A stretch of DNA of 64,000 nucleotides, from assembly GCF_014192335.1 (NCBI RefSeq), contig NZ_JACHXU010000010.1, forward strand, positions 101,816 through 165,815. Direction: 5' to 3'. Positions 57,504-64,000 of the stretch are shown piece after piece (positions within the stretch are counted from its first letter, which is position 1; every line of letters starts with the position of its first letter). This DNA is from Aporhodopirellula rubra (GTDB lineage: Bacteria; Planctomycetota; Planctomycetia; Pirellulales; Pirellulaceae). The position numbers and the translations under genes were made by a program. Under the pieces are notes generated by a model. It had not been told where the DNA came from and searched no databases. It saw only the letters and a program-made list of their open reading frames with translations.

Positions 57504-58484
57504 TCACTTGCTTTTTCGGCGGGCGAGTTCGGAGGTGTCTTCTCGTTTGAAGATTTTGCGAAACACTCGGCTGTGTAAACTGCAATAGCTGTCATCGACG
57601 TAGACGAGGTCGTCTTGGAGGGCGTCGTGCAGTTTGGGGAGTGAGTAGAACGGGACGCTCGGGTAGGCGTGATGTTCGGAATGATAGGGCAGGTTCCACA
57701 TGAAGAATCGCAGTAACCGGTTTGAAATCACCGTACGCGTGCGATTGAGAATGTTGCCCGTCATCTCGCAACCGGTGTGTTCGCTGGCCAAGTACAACGC
57801 CAAAAACGAATGGGCGACAAAGAGCGATATCAAGAGGTAGCCGAGTCGCGGCATCCAGTTGACGGCGCAGATGACGATCGCGATGTAGAGCACCAGAACA
57901 ATACGCGATTCCCATGCGATTTGACGACGGGATCGGGGCCGAACGTGCGGTGCCAATCGTTGCCAAAGCGATTCGGGCAAACCGACCGCGGGAAGGCAAA
58001 TCATCAACGTTCGCATTACCAGCAACAACAACCCGGATGCGAGGGCGAGGTATTCGTGAGTGCGGGCGGGCCAATTCGCGAACGACTCGCCACCCAGGGC
58101 GATTTCGGGATCGCGATTAGGATCGTGGGTATGGCGATGATGTTCAAAGTGAAATTCGCGGTAAGACGATGGTGTCCACAAGAGCGAAAATCCCGTCAAC
58201 CAGGCGACGGCATGATTGAGCCGACGTGAACGAAACGCCGTCAAATGAATGCACTCGTGCAAAGGTCCAAACAAAGATGCCTGTACCAATCCGAGAACCA
58301 CGGCCGCAACGATGTTCAGCCAATGCGTGTTGGGCTGTGAAAACAGGACGACAAACAGCAACGCGGCAATCAATGAAAACTGAACCGTCAACCGAACGAT
58401 CGCGGGAACGTCAGTGCGCTCCTGGAGTTGTCTCAACGTTTCGCGAGAGACGCAATGTCGGTCGTCAAAGGAGGTTGTTTTCAT
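57504..58484 (-). CDS. Membrane fatty-acid desaturase
   Basis: A 326-residue integral membrane di-iron desaturase. All three histidine boxes are present: HECIH near residue 76, HFEHHRH near 113, and HSEHH near 276, separated by hydrophobic segments as in the FADS-like family that inserts double bonds into acyl lipids or carotenoids. Length is usual. Regioselectivity cannot be read from sequence. The start ATG 58484 gives MKTTSFDDR before the first helix. Stands alone between convergent and divergent genes. Confidence 0.93.
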   Translation of the reverse strand: MKTTSFDDRHCVSRETLRQLQERTDVPAIVRLTVQFSLIAALLFVVLFSQPNTHWLNIVAAVVLGLVQASLFGPLHECIHLTAFRSRRLNHAVAWLTGFSLLWTPSSYREFHFEHHRHTHDPNRDPEIALGGESFANWPARTHEYLALASGLLLLVMRTLMICLPAVGLPESLWQRLAPHVRPRSRRQIAWESRIVLVLYIAIVICAVNWMPRLGYLLISLFVAHSFLALYLASEHTGCEMTGNILNRTRTVISNRLLRFFMWNLPYHSEHHAYPSVPFYSLPKLHDALQDDLVYVDDSYCSLHSRVFRKIFKREDTSELARRKSK

Positions 58485-58862
58485 GGCTGTTCGGTTTCAG
58501 CATGTTCGTCAAATGCGATCGTTTCTTGCGTCGTGACCGATATGCGAGGTTCACGCACGGTTGCGAGATCCCACGCTCAATGGGTTGTTTTGATGACGCC
58601 GCCCGTCACCGAAGGTTGCAAGGGTCTGTCTCAATATAGTTCCTGTTTTGCGGTAAAACGGCGATACTGCGAGGAATCAAGGCTGAGGCGCCGAACACAA
58701 TCGTTTCAAACGCTGCAATCGGACGTGTTGTATTCTTGGGGGCGTGAGGTTACTACAATTCGGCGGGGCAACGGTTGAAACGTGAATGGTCACTGAGTTG
58801 CCTCGTCCGACGCGTGAGACAAACGCGTCGTCCTTGTGGTTCGATAGGAACGAGGCGTCTCG
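58485..58862. other. Divergent intergenic region
   Basis: About 380 bp between the divergent desaturase and zinc-ribbon genes, expected to hold both promoters; nothing else is recognised. Confidence 0.4.
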
Positions 58863-59801
58863 ATGAGTTTGCAGATAAGGTGCCCCGGCTGTCAGTCGAC
58901 GTTGCAGATCCCGGATTCGGCTCGTGGCAAACAAGTCCGATGCAGCAGTTGCCAGAAAGTTTTGAAGGTGCCGGCCGCGAACGCACCGGCAGCGTCACCG
59001 ACAAGAGCGGCCGCGCCGCGTCCCGCGAGCCCAAGACCGAACGTTCCCAGTACGCCCGGGCCGAGTTCGGCTTCTTCGGGATCGTTGCAATTGAGATGTC
59101 CGGGGTGTCAATCGACGCTAAAAGTTCCGTCGTCCGCCGCGGGCAAAGTCGTGCGATGTAGTAGTTGCCAAACGCAACTGAAGGTGCCCACTGGAGGAGC
59201 GGTACGTCCTTCGGCGCCGGTTCCCGCGACGCCGCCGACTCAGCCCGCGTACGACCCGTTCGCCAATTTGCCATCGGCCGGTTCGATGCCGTCGCCTGGA
59301 TCGGCGGGCGGCGGAATGCCGTTTGGATCACCCGGTGCCGGCGGTCCGGGACGTGCTCCTCAATCGGTCAATCCGTACAGCGTGCCGCGACGCTCGGCGG
59401 CCGCTCCGAGGGCTGGATCGGGGACGCTGCGGAGCGGCCGGTCCGCGGTGCTGTACAACATTCCGGCAATCATCATGATCATTTGGGGCTCGCTCGTCAT
59501 TTGCATGGTGCTGTTTCAGCTAGGCTCGATCGTCCTGCTGATTGCGTCGGGAGCGGTGAAGATCCAGCAAATCGACATGCCCGTGTTGGCGGGGAAGGTC
59601 GCGGGGCAGTTGGTGATGTTGGCAATCCAAGGATCGGTTATTGCCGGAGGTGTCGCCATGGTTCAACGCACTCGGCTCCGTGCGGCACGCTCGGCGGCGG
59701 TGATTAGCACCATCCCTTGTTTCGGTTGCTTCATTTTCCCGATCGGAATATGGGCATGCGTGCTGTTGTTTAGCGAGCAAGCCGAGCGAGACTTCTCATG
59801 A
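58863..59801 (+). CDS. Double zinc-ribbon (MJ0042-type) membrane protein
   Basis: A 312-residue protein. Two MJ0042-like zinc ribbons at 6-36 and 76-106 share the pattern CPGCQSTL, KxVRCSSCQ, LKVP; four cysteines each could bind zinc. A Pro/Ala/Ser/Gly-rich linker (107-190) leads to a C-terminal region with three membrane helices (about 200-300; IPAIIMIIWGSLVICMVLFQ, CFIFPIGIWACVLLF). Such ribbon-plus-membrane proteins are abundant in planctomycetes and their role is unknown. Start ATG 58863 with GAGG 7-10 nt upstream. Ribbons resemble each other closely, so a duplication is likely. Confidence 0.9.
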   Translation: MSLQIRCPGCQSTLQIPDSARGKQVRCSSCQKVLKVPAANAPAASPTRAAAPRPASPRPNVPSTPGPSSASSGSLQLRCPGCQSTLKVPSSAAGKVVRCSSCQTQLKVPTGGAVRPSAPVPATPPTQPAYDPFANLPSAGSMPSPGSAGGGMPFGSPGAGGPGRAPQSVNPYSVPRRSAAAPRAGSGTLRSGRSAVLYNIPAIIMIIWGSLVICMVLFQLGSIVLLIASGAVKIQQIDMPVLAGKVAGQLVMLAIQGSVIAGGVAMVQRTRLRAARSAAVISTIPCFGCFIFPIGIWACVLLFSEQAERDFS

Positions 59802-59890
59802 GGAACACGCGTGTTTGGATGTCGGTGTAGGCTGCGGAGCTTGGTTTGATTCATTCGCCGTTGCTCGCGACAAGTGCATTTCCATTTTTG

Positions 59891-59942
59891 TGGTAGCGAC
59901 CATCGCCCGATGGTGGACCACGTTCGGGCGAACGCAGCTACC
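59891..59942 (-). repeat. Dispersed intergenic repeat, copy D
   Basis: The reverse complement begins GGTAGCTGCGTTCGCCC, has the exact core GAACGTGGTCCACC and ends ATGGTCGCTACCA. It is inverted relative to the other three copies and lies between the 3' ends of two convergent genes. Confidence 0.75.
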
Positions 59943-59973
59943 TTTGGAAACGAACGTCATTTACGAAAACGCT

Positions 59974-61197
59974 CTAACTGTTTTCAGCGGGCTGTTGGAC
60001 GGCGTTTTTGAATGGATTGCGTTGGGGAGGTTCCTCGTGGCTGACGTTTTTCAATAGTTGTTGAACGAACACGTTGACCAGCGGGACCCGGTGTCGGACC
60101 CAGATGTGTGTGTCGACGGGTTGGCAACCAATTCTCGATTTTGCGTCCAACGCGGTTCGGCCGAACGAAATGCGTTTGCAACGCCACGTGATTGCTTGCT
60201 CGACCACCGCGAGCAGGAGGCGGTGATAGATCGGCAGGTCACTGTTGGCGTCGTAGTCCAGTCCGAGATAATAGCCGATTGCAGTTTCGCCATCACGAAC
60301 CACGATCACAAACCCGATGAGTTCGTTTTCGCAACGGATGCCAATTGCGATGAAGTCATCACCGAGAGCGCGGGCCATGCGGGGCAACGTTGATTTCTGC
60401 AGCGAAAACAGACAAACGTCGGCTCGTCGGGCGACGGATTGGTAGAGTTCGTAGATCCGATCGGATTCGGTGTCGAGGTCGTCGATCGGTCCAACGTGCA
60501 GGGTGTCGGCCGCGAAGGGCTTGAACACTTTGCGTGCGGCGGCGCGATAGCGTTTGGTTAAACTCGCGGTGTAGTCGTCGAAGGATTGCCAGTTCGGGTC
60601 TATCGAAAGAACCATGTTGGGTTCGGTTTCGAGCGAACGGTATCGGAACTCCGCCAATTCGGAGGCCGGTAATTTGTCGACGTCGAAAAGATCTTTGACG
60701 ATTACGTAGTCGGTCTGACCATGCAGCCGATTGGCACGTCGGATCCGATAGAGACAATCGGCGACTCCCGGCCAGATCTTTTCGGGCGCGCGGCCGGGGG
60801 CGAACGCGACTCCATCGGGCCCCCAGGTATGAACGTTTCCGCACATGGTGACGCGGCGCTTAAGAAGTGCCAGGGATCGACGTCGCAGTTCGGCGGGCAA
60901 TCGTGAAATCAGTTCGGTCTTGTTTCCCATCAACTGCTCGCCGCACACGTCGAATGACTGCGTGGCGACGGCGGCCAAAGGTGTGCCGGACTCGTAGACG
61001 ATTGCAAAGTCGCGGACGATGCGGTCACCGAAATCGTCTTGGGCGTTTTGCAGGTACCGACGGCTCATGAAAATCGAACCGTCGCGGGTGACATGGTCCC
61101 AGTCGGCGGCGTTTAAAAAATCGATACGCCCAGCGATCGAAAACTGAAACTGGCTCGGACGCCGAGTGCAGCGTTCGGCGTTGATTCCGTTTGTCAT
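59974..61197 (-). CDS. FemAB/GNAT-like acyltransferase
   Basis: A 407-residue soluble protein with a C-terminal GNAT-type half: KRYRAAARKVFKPF, the strand-loop LIGFVIVVRDGETAIGYYLG and IYHRLLLAVVEQAI, then WRCKRISFGRTALDAKSRIG. This resembles the BioF2-like/CelD-type acetyltransferase domain found in cell-envelope and exopolysaccharide genes. The N-terminal half is less typical (QFQFSIAGRIDFLNAADWDH). Acceptor substrate unknown. ATG 61197 was taken as start; no strong ribosome site. Convergent with the zinc-ribbon gene. Confidence 0.85.
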   Translation of the reverse strand: MTNGINAERCTRRPSQFQFSIAGRIDFLNAADWDHVTRDGSIFMSRRYLQNAQDDFGDRIVRDFAIVYESGTPLAAVATQSFDVCGEQLMGNKTELISRLPAELRRRSLALLKRRVTMCGNVHTWGPDGVAFAPGRAPEKIWPGVADCLYRIRRANRLHGQTDYVIVKDLFDVDKLPASELAEFRYRSLETEPNMVLSIDPNWQSFDDYTASLTKRYRAAARKVFKPFAADTLHVGPIDDLDTESDRIYELYQSVARRADVCLFSLQKSTLPRMARALGDDFIAIGIRCENELIGFVIVVRDGETAIGYYLGLDYDANSDLPIYHRLLLAVVEQAITWRCKRISFGRTALDAKSRIGCQPVDTHIWVRHRVPLVNVFVQQLLKNVSHEEPPQRNPFKNAVQQPAENS

Positions 61198-61393
61198 GGA
61201 AAGACTTTCTCGGTGGGGGATGTGGCGTTAGGAAGATCTTACATGGTTGTGAGGGGGGAGGTTGCTAGATGCGAGAGTCAGGTTTGGGGGTTGGGGGGAA
61301 ACGTTTTGGGGATCGGTGACGCACTTTAGGGGGCGCGGGCGTTATGATGAATGCTTGGTTGCGTGCGAACGGCGTCAGGATTCGGAGATGAAA

Positions 61394-61957
61394 ATGGTAT
61401 CGGAATCGACCGGGAGTGATGATGTGAGCGTGTCGGAAACTACCGGTTTGCAGTCGGCGGACTCAAATCGGGCTGCGTCGCGAGACGATGAGTTACCCCA
61501 TCTGAATGCAACGAATCCATGCGGGAGTACGTTGCGACGCGTGGGAGACCTGGACATGACGCCGATGGTTGACGTCACGTTCCTGCTGTTGATCTTCTTT
61601 ATGGTGACCGCGTCGTTCAGCATGCAGAAGTCGATTCAGATCCCACGGCAAACATCCGATGAGGCGAGTCACCGTCCCATTGACGATGTCCTGCCTGACT
61701 TACCGTCCGTCGAGGTTCAAATCAACAAAGACGGCGGCTTTCTCATTCTCGGGATGGCATGGCAGCGGGAAGTTCTAGGCAAGCAGAGTTTGCTCGCGAC
61801 GCTCGGTGAGATCATGCAAAACGAATCGCAACCGATGAGATTGAATGTGAAGGTGCATGAAGCCGCAAAGCTTCAGTATCTCGTCGATTGTCTCGATGTC
61901 GGATCGATCGTCGGTTTTGCTGAAACGCAGATCACGGTTGAGGATGCGTTGGATTGA
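61394..61957 (+). CDS. ExbD/TolR-family biopolymer transport protein
   Basis: A 187-residue inner-membrane protein with a long polar N-terminus (about 55 residues), a single helix carrying the proton-channel aspartate (DMTPMVDVTFLLLIFFMV) and a periplasmic domain of about 100 residues. These features are those of ExbD/TolR, which with an ExbB/TolQ ring converts proton flow into envelope work. No ExbB, TonB or TolA gene is in this window, so its motor partner must be elsewhere. Start: ATG 61394, six nt after GGAG; ATG 61388 overlaps that site and is less likely, and the frame opens at 61262. Confidence 0.9.
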   Translation: MVSESTGSDDVSVSETTGLQSADSNRAASRDDELPHLNATNPCGSTLRRVGDLDMTPMVDVTFLLLIFFMVTASFSMQKSIQIPRQTSDEASHRPIDDVLPDLPSVEVQINKDGGFLILGMAWQREVLGKQSLLATLGEIMQNESQPMRLNVKVHEAAKLQYLVDCLDVGSIVGFAETQITVEDALD

Positions 61958-62138
61958 GCCACTCGCACGGTTTGGCTGGAGCGGATGATTGTAGATGACG
62001 CATGTCGCGATCGATCGGAATGCTGTGTTTGTGCGTGGACAGTGCGGTGCTTCTTCACCCTTCGTTGCATTTACGACGATTGGCGTTGCGGTAGACGTGG
62101 CGAGTGTTGTAGCGGGGGACAACACTAGGGGAATTTGA

Positions 62139-62282
62139 ATGAAAAAGCTCGTTTACATTTTGATGCTGGCGTGTTTGGTCGCGGGCGGGTGTGCGGCCGT
62201 TCGCGACATGTTATCTGGCGGCAGCGACTTTGATCGTTCGCGCCAGTTTTGGGACCAAACGTCCGACAATCCGTTTCGGTAG
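62139..62282 (+). CDS. 47-residue lipoprotein
   Basis: A tiny gene. ATG 62139 follows AGGGGA by 7 nt. The peptide MKKLVYILMLACLVAGGCAA has a basic start, hydrophobic core and lipobox VAGGC with the lipidated cysteine at 18; the remaining 29 residues are polar (FDRSRQFWDQTSDNPFR). It should be anchored to a membrane. Function unknown. It lies 180 bp after exbD-like and converges with yidD. Confidence 0.8.
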   Translation: MKKLVYILMLACLVAGGCAAVRDMLSGGSDFDRSRQFWDQTSDNPFR

Positions 62283-62354
62283 CTCACTGAGCACGACGAT
62301 TCGACGCGTTCGCGAGTCGTATTCGGCGTTCCCGACGTCCTGAGTTTTTGGCGT

Positions 62355-62633
62355 CTAGGGTGGATCGTATCCGCCGGGGTTCCAAGGGTGGCAGCGTGAG
62401 ATGCGTTTGATCGCAGCCCAGGTGCCACGGATGGGGCCGTGTTTTCGGATCGCGCCGATTGCATAAGCACTGCACGTGGGCGTGAATCGGCAGTTAGGAC
62501 CGAGCAGCGGGCTGATGAAAATTTGATAGCCGCGAATGACGCCGACGATCGCGAAAATGAACGCCGCGCTGATCCACCGCAGGGGTGCCCATCGGTGTGG
62601 TTTGTTATCATCTGGCTTTTCGTCACTATCCAT
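62355..62633 (-). CDS. yidD: Membrane protein insertion efficiency factor YidD
   Basis: A 92-residue protein with the family hallmarks: [33 protein letters not shown] and [15 protein letters not shown], including the three conserved cysteines. YidD assists YidC-dependent membrane insertion. It carries an N-terminal extension with a hydrophobic segment ([14 protein letters not shown]). It is usually found between rnpA and yidC; here neither is a neighbour. ATG 62633 is the start, directly preceded by a GTG. It is divergent from the carbonic-anhydrase-like gene with only about 14 bp between the starts. Confidence 0.94.
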   Translation of the reverse strand: MDSDEKPDDNKPHRWAPLRWISAAFIFAIVGVIRGYQIFISPLLGPNCRFTPTCSAYAIGAIRKHGPIRGTWAAIKRISRCHPWNPGGYDPP

Positions 62634-62647
62634 CACGTAATCGTCTC

Positions 62648-63229
62648 ATGAATCGATCCGAAATTGAACCCGAAGCGTCCGGAAATGCGGACGTCGCCGA
62701 AAAACGCGAACTCGTCATTGGCACAGAGACGGACACGTCCCTGGTCGACCCGTCCGCGTTTATCGCTCCCGGCGCGGTAGTCGTAGGCGAAGTCAAAATC
62801 GCGGCCGACGTGAGTATTTGGTACGGGGCGGTGATGCGTGGCGACGCGGAACGAATCGAAATCGGCCCGCGGACAAACGTTCAAGACCAATGTGTGCTGC
62901 ACGGTGATCCTGGAATGCCTTGTGTCTTGGGAGCCGATGTGACGGTCGGGCATTCCGCAGTCGTGCACGGGGCGACGGTGGAAGATGGTGCGCTGATCGG
63001 AATCGGCGCCATCGTGCTCAACGGAGCCACGATCGGTCGGGGCGCGATTGTCGCGGCGGGAGCGTTGGTTACCGAAGGCACTGAGATTCCGGCCGGCATG
63101 TTGGCGGTCGGCAGTCCCGCGAAGCCGATCAAGCCGGTCTCCGAAGCATTCGCCAAACGGTGCCGCGATAACTGTCAGCACTACGTGCAGATGGCTGCGA
63201 AGTACAAAGTGAAATACGACGCAAAATAA
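62648..63229 (+). CDS. Gamma-carbonic-anhydrase-like hexapeptide-repeat protein
   Basis: A 193-residue protein with a left-handed beta-helix made of [LIV]G hexapeptide repeats (SIWYGAVMRGDAERIEIG, DQCVLHGDPGMPCVLG, DVTVGHSAVVHGATV, GALIGIGAIVLNGATIGRGA). The zinc-type histidines in VLHGD and VGHSAVVHG match the YrdA/PaaY group, relatives of gamma carbonic anhydrase; true carbonic anhydrase activity is not assured. The N-terminal 25 residues are an acidic extension. Start ATG 62648; frame opens at 62585. Divergent from yidD. Confidence 0.93.
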   Translation: MNRSEIEPEASGNADVAEKRELVIGTETDTSLVDPSAFIAPGAVVVGEVKIAADVSIWYGAVMRGDAERIEIGPRTNVQDQCVLHGDPGMPCVLGADVTVGHSAVVHGATVEDGALIGIGAIVLNGATIGRGAIVAAGALVTEGTEIPAGMLAVGSPAKPIKPVSEAFAKRCRDNCQHYVQMAAKYKVKYDAK

Positions 63230-63299
63230 TGGGTGGCACGCTTTTGCGTTTTGCCGGACGGCTCGCGTCGTTGAGTTAAAAGAAGACAGGTCGGCTCGT

Positions 63300-64000
63300 T
63301 TAGCTCGCGTTTTCGGATCGGGGGAATGCGGCGGGTTGGCCGTACCAGGGTGGATGGTATCCGGAACGAACGGCCAGCAAGACCGCCTTGCCGTGTTGGT
63401 GCTCGGGGCCGTGGGTGTAGTCCCACTCGAGGCGTTCTTCGTAACGCAGGATTCTCAACTTTGCTTCGGCGGCGACAGCCATCGCGGCCAACTGGTTTGG
63501 GCGGAAGTAGTTGATAACGGCGCCCGCGGTTTCGCTGACCGGCGCCGAACTCGTGTTGCCGGGCGGGCAGCCGCTGCCGGGGTCTTCCGTCGTGTGGACT
63601 TGAACGTACAGAAAACCCGTTTCGCTGAGGCTATCGCACATCCGCTGCCAAACGGTCTCGGCGTCGTCCGATGGGATGTGGTCGAGCACCGTGGTGGCGA
63701 TGACGGCATCGTAGGCACCGGCGGGGAAGTCGATTTTGCGGACGTCCGCGAGCCGCGTCGTGACGTGATCGGCGAGATCGCGATGGGCGGCCCGTTCGGC
63801 GATCCTGGTCAGCCCGCGTTCGCTCAGGTCGACCGATTCGACGTTGTATCCGGCCGCGGCGAGAGCAAGCGTGTCACGGCCCGCACCGGCTCCGAGGTCG
63901 ATTGCGCGGCGTTTGGACGACCGCGGCAGTTTGACCTGCGAAAGATACGCAGCGAGGGCAGCGGACGGATCGAGCCCGTATGCGATATCATCACGGTTAT
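63300..64000 (-). CDS. Class I SAM-dependent methyltransferase, 5' end outside window
   Basis: The minus-strand frame is open from the stop at 63300 to the right edge of the window (at least 233 residues) and has no start inside the window. The cofactor site AIDLGAGAGRDTLALAAAG and the acidic second-strand end ESVDLSE are followed by DAVIATTVLDHIPSDDAE, the usual motif arrangement for class I methyltransferases. Later residues (YVQVHTTEDPG, YFRPNQLAAMAVAAE, LEWDYTHGPEHQHG) complete a methyltransferase-like domain. Substrate unknown. It is transcribed toward the carbonic-anhydrase-like gene. Confidence 0.88.
   Translation of the reverse strand, partial: NRDDIAYGLDPSAALAAYLSQVKLPRSSKRRAIDLGAGAGRDTLALAAAGYNVESVDLSERGLTRIAERAAHRDLADHVTTRLADVRKIDFPAGAYDAVIATTVLDHIPSDDAETVWQRMCDSLSETGFLYVQVHTTEDPGSGCPPGNTSSAPVSETAGAVINYFRPNQLAAMAVAAEAKLRILRYEERLEWDYTHGPEHQHGKAVLLAVRSGYHPPWYGQPAAFPRSENAS

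Overview
The window looks like a chromosomal segment of a planctomycete (Planctomycetota), probably a marine Pirellulaceae member of the Rhodopirellula type. This is inferred from gene content, not from a phylogenetic marker. It carries two sulfatases, PQQ-propeller and 3-keto-disaccharide-hydrolase (DUF1080) secreted proteins, a giant surface protein with a planctomycete-type twin-arginine-like 'QLESR.ML' export signal plus type I dockerin, a MJ0042-type zinc-ribbon membrane protein, an ECF sigma / zinc-finger / Ser-Thr kinase operon, and an isolated two-alpha-CTD TPR protein. Gene density is moderate, with many gaps of 300-1000 bp that hold no recognisable gene, which is also typical of the group.

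Layout. 0.2-8.6 kb (mostly minus strand): cupin-like protein, large arylsulfatase, cardiolipin-synthase-type phospholipase D protein, short-chain dehydrogenase and a DUF1328 peptide. 9-11.4 kb: tgt (queuosine tRNA modification) behind an alpha-CTD/TPR protein. 11.6-12.0 kb: divergent tRNA-Thr(CGT) and tRNA-Arg(ACG), the latter followed by a strong terminator. 12.5-15.2 kb: a tightly packed three-gene minus-strand operon (small protein, a 700-residue GNAT-PIN-multidomain fusion, an ASCH protein) sitting between the tRNA genes and transposase debris (15.5-15.9 kb); this is my best candidate for an undescribed system. 16.3-26.6 kb: a GGDEF-EAL protein, the 1889-residue surface protein and a di-haem oxidoreductase. 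27-33 kb: manganese catalase with a small exported partner, a PQQ-propeller protein, a molybdopterin/pentapeptide-repeat fusion and a FabG-like reductase. 33-41 kb: two very large hybrid histidine kinases separated by one nucleotide. 42-51 kb: an accessory block (GH20-like glycosidase, two esterases, double-DUF1080 protein, a decayed lactonase-like gene) bracketed by two decayed copies of the same ISAs1-family transposase in the same orientation. 51-56.6 kb: sulfatase, Ser/Thr kinase, zinc-finger peptide and ECF sigma factor. 56.9-64 kb: membrane proteins, fatty-acid desaturase, FemAB/GNAT-like protein, lone ExbD, a 47-residue lipoprotein, YidD, gamma-carbonic-anhydrase-like protein and a methyltransferase cut by the window edge.

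How the parts work together. The sulfatases, the GH20-like enzyme, esterases and DUF1080 protein fit degradation of sulfated or acylated polysaccharides outside the cytoplasm. The hybrid kinases, GGDEF-EAL protein and ECF/kinase operon are signalling modules that may control such functions, but no direct regulatory link is visible in the sequence. A short palindromic intergenic repeat occurs at four places in the window. No CRISPR array, rRNA, phage module or replication origin was seen.
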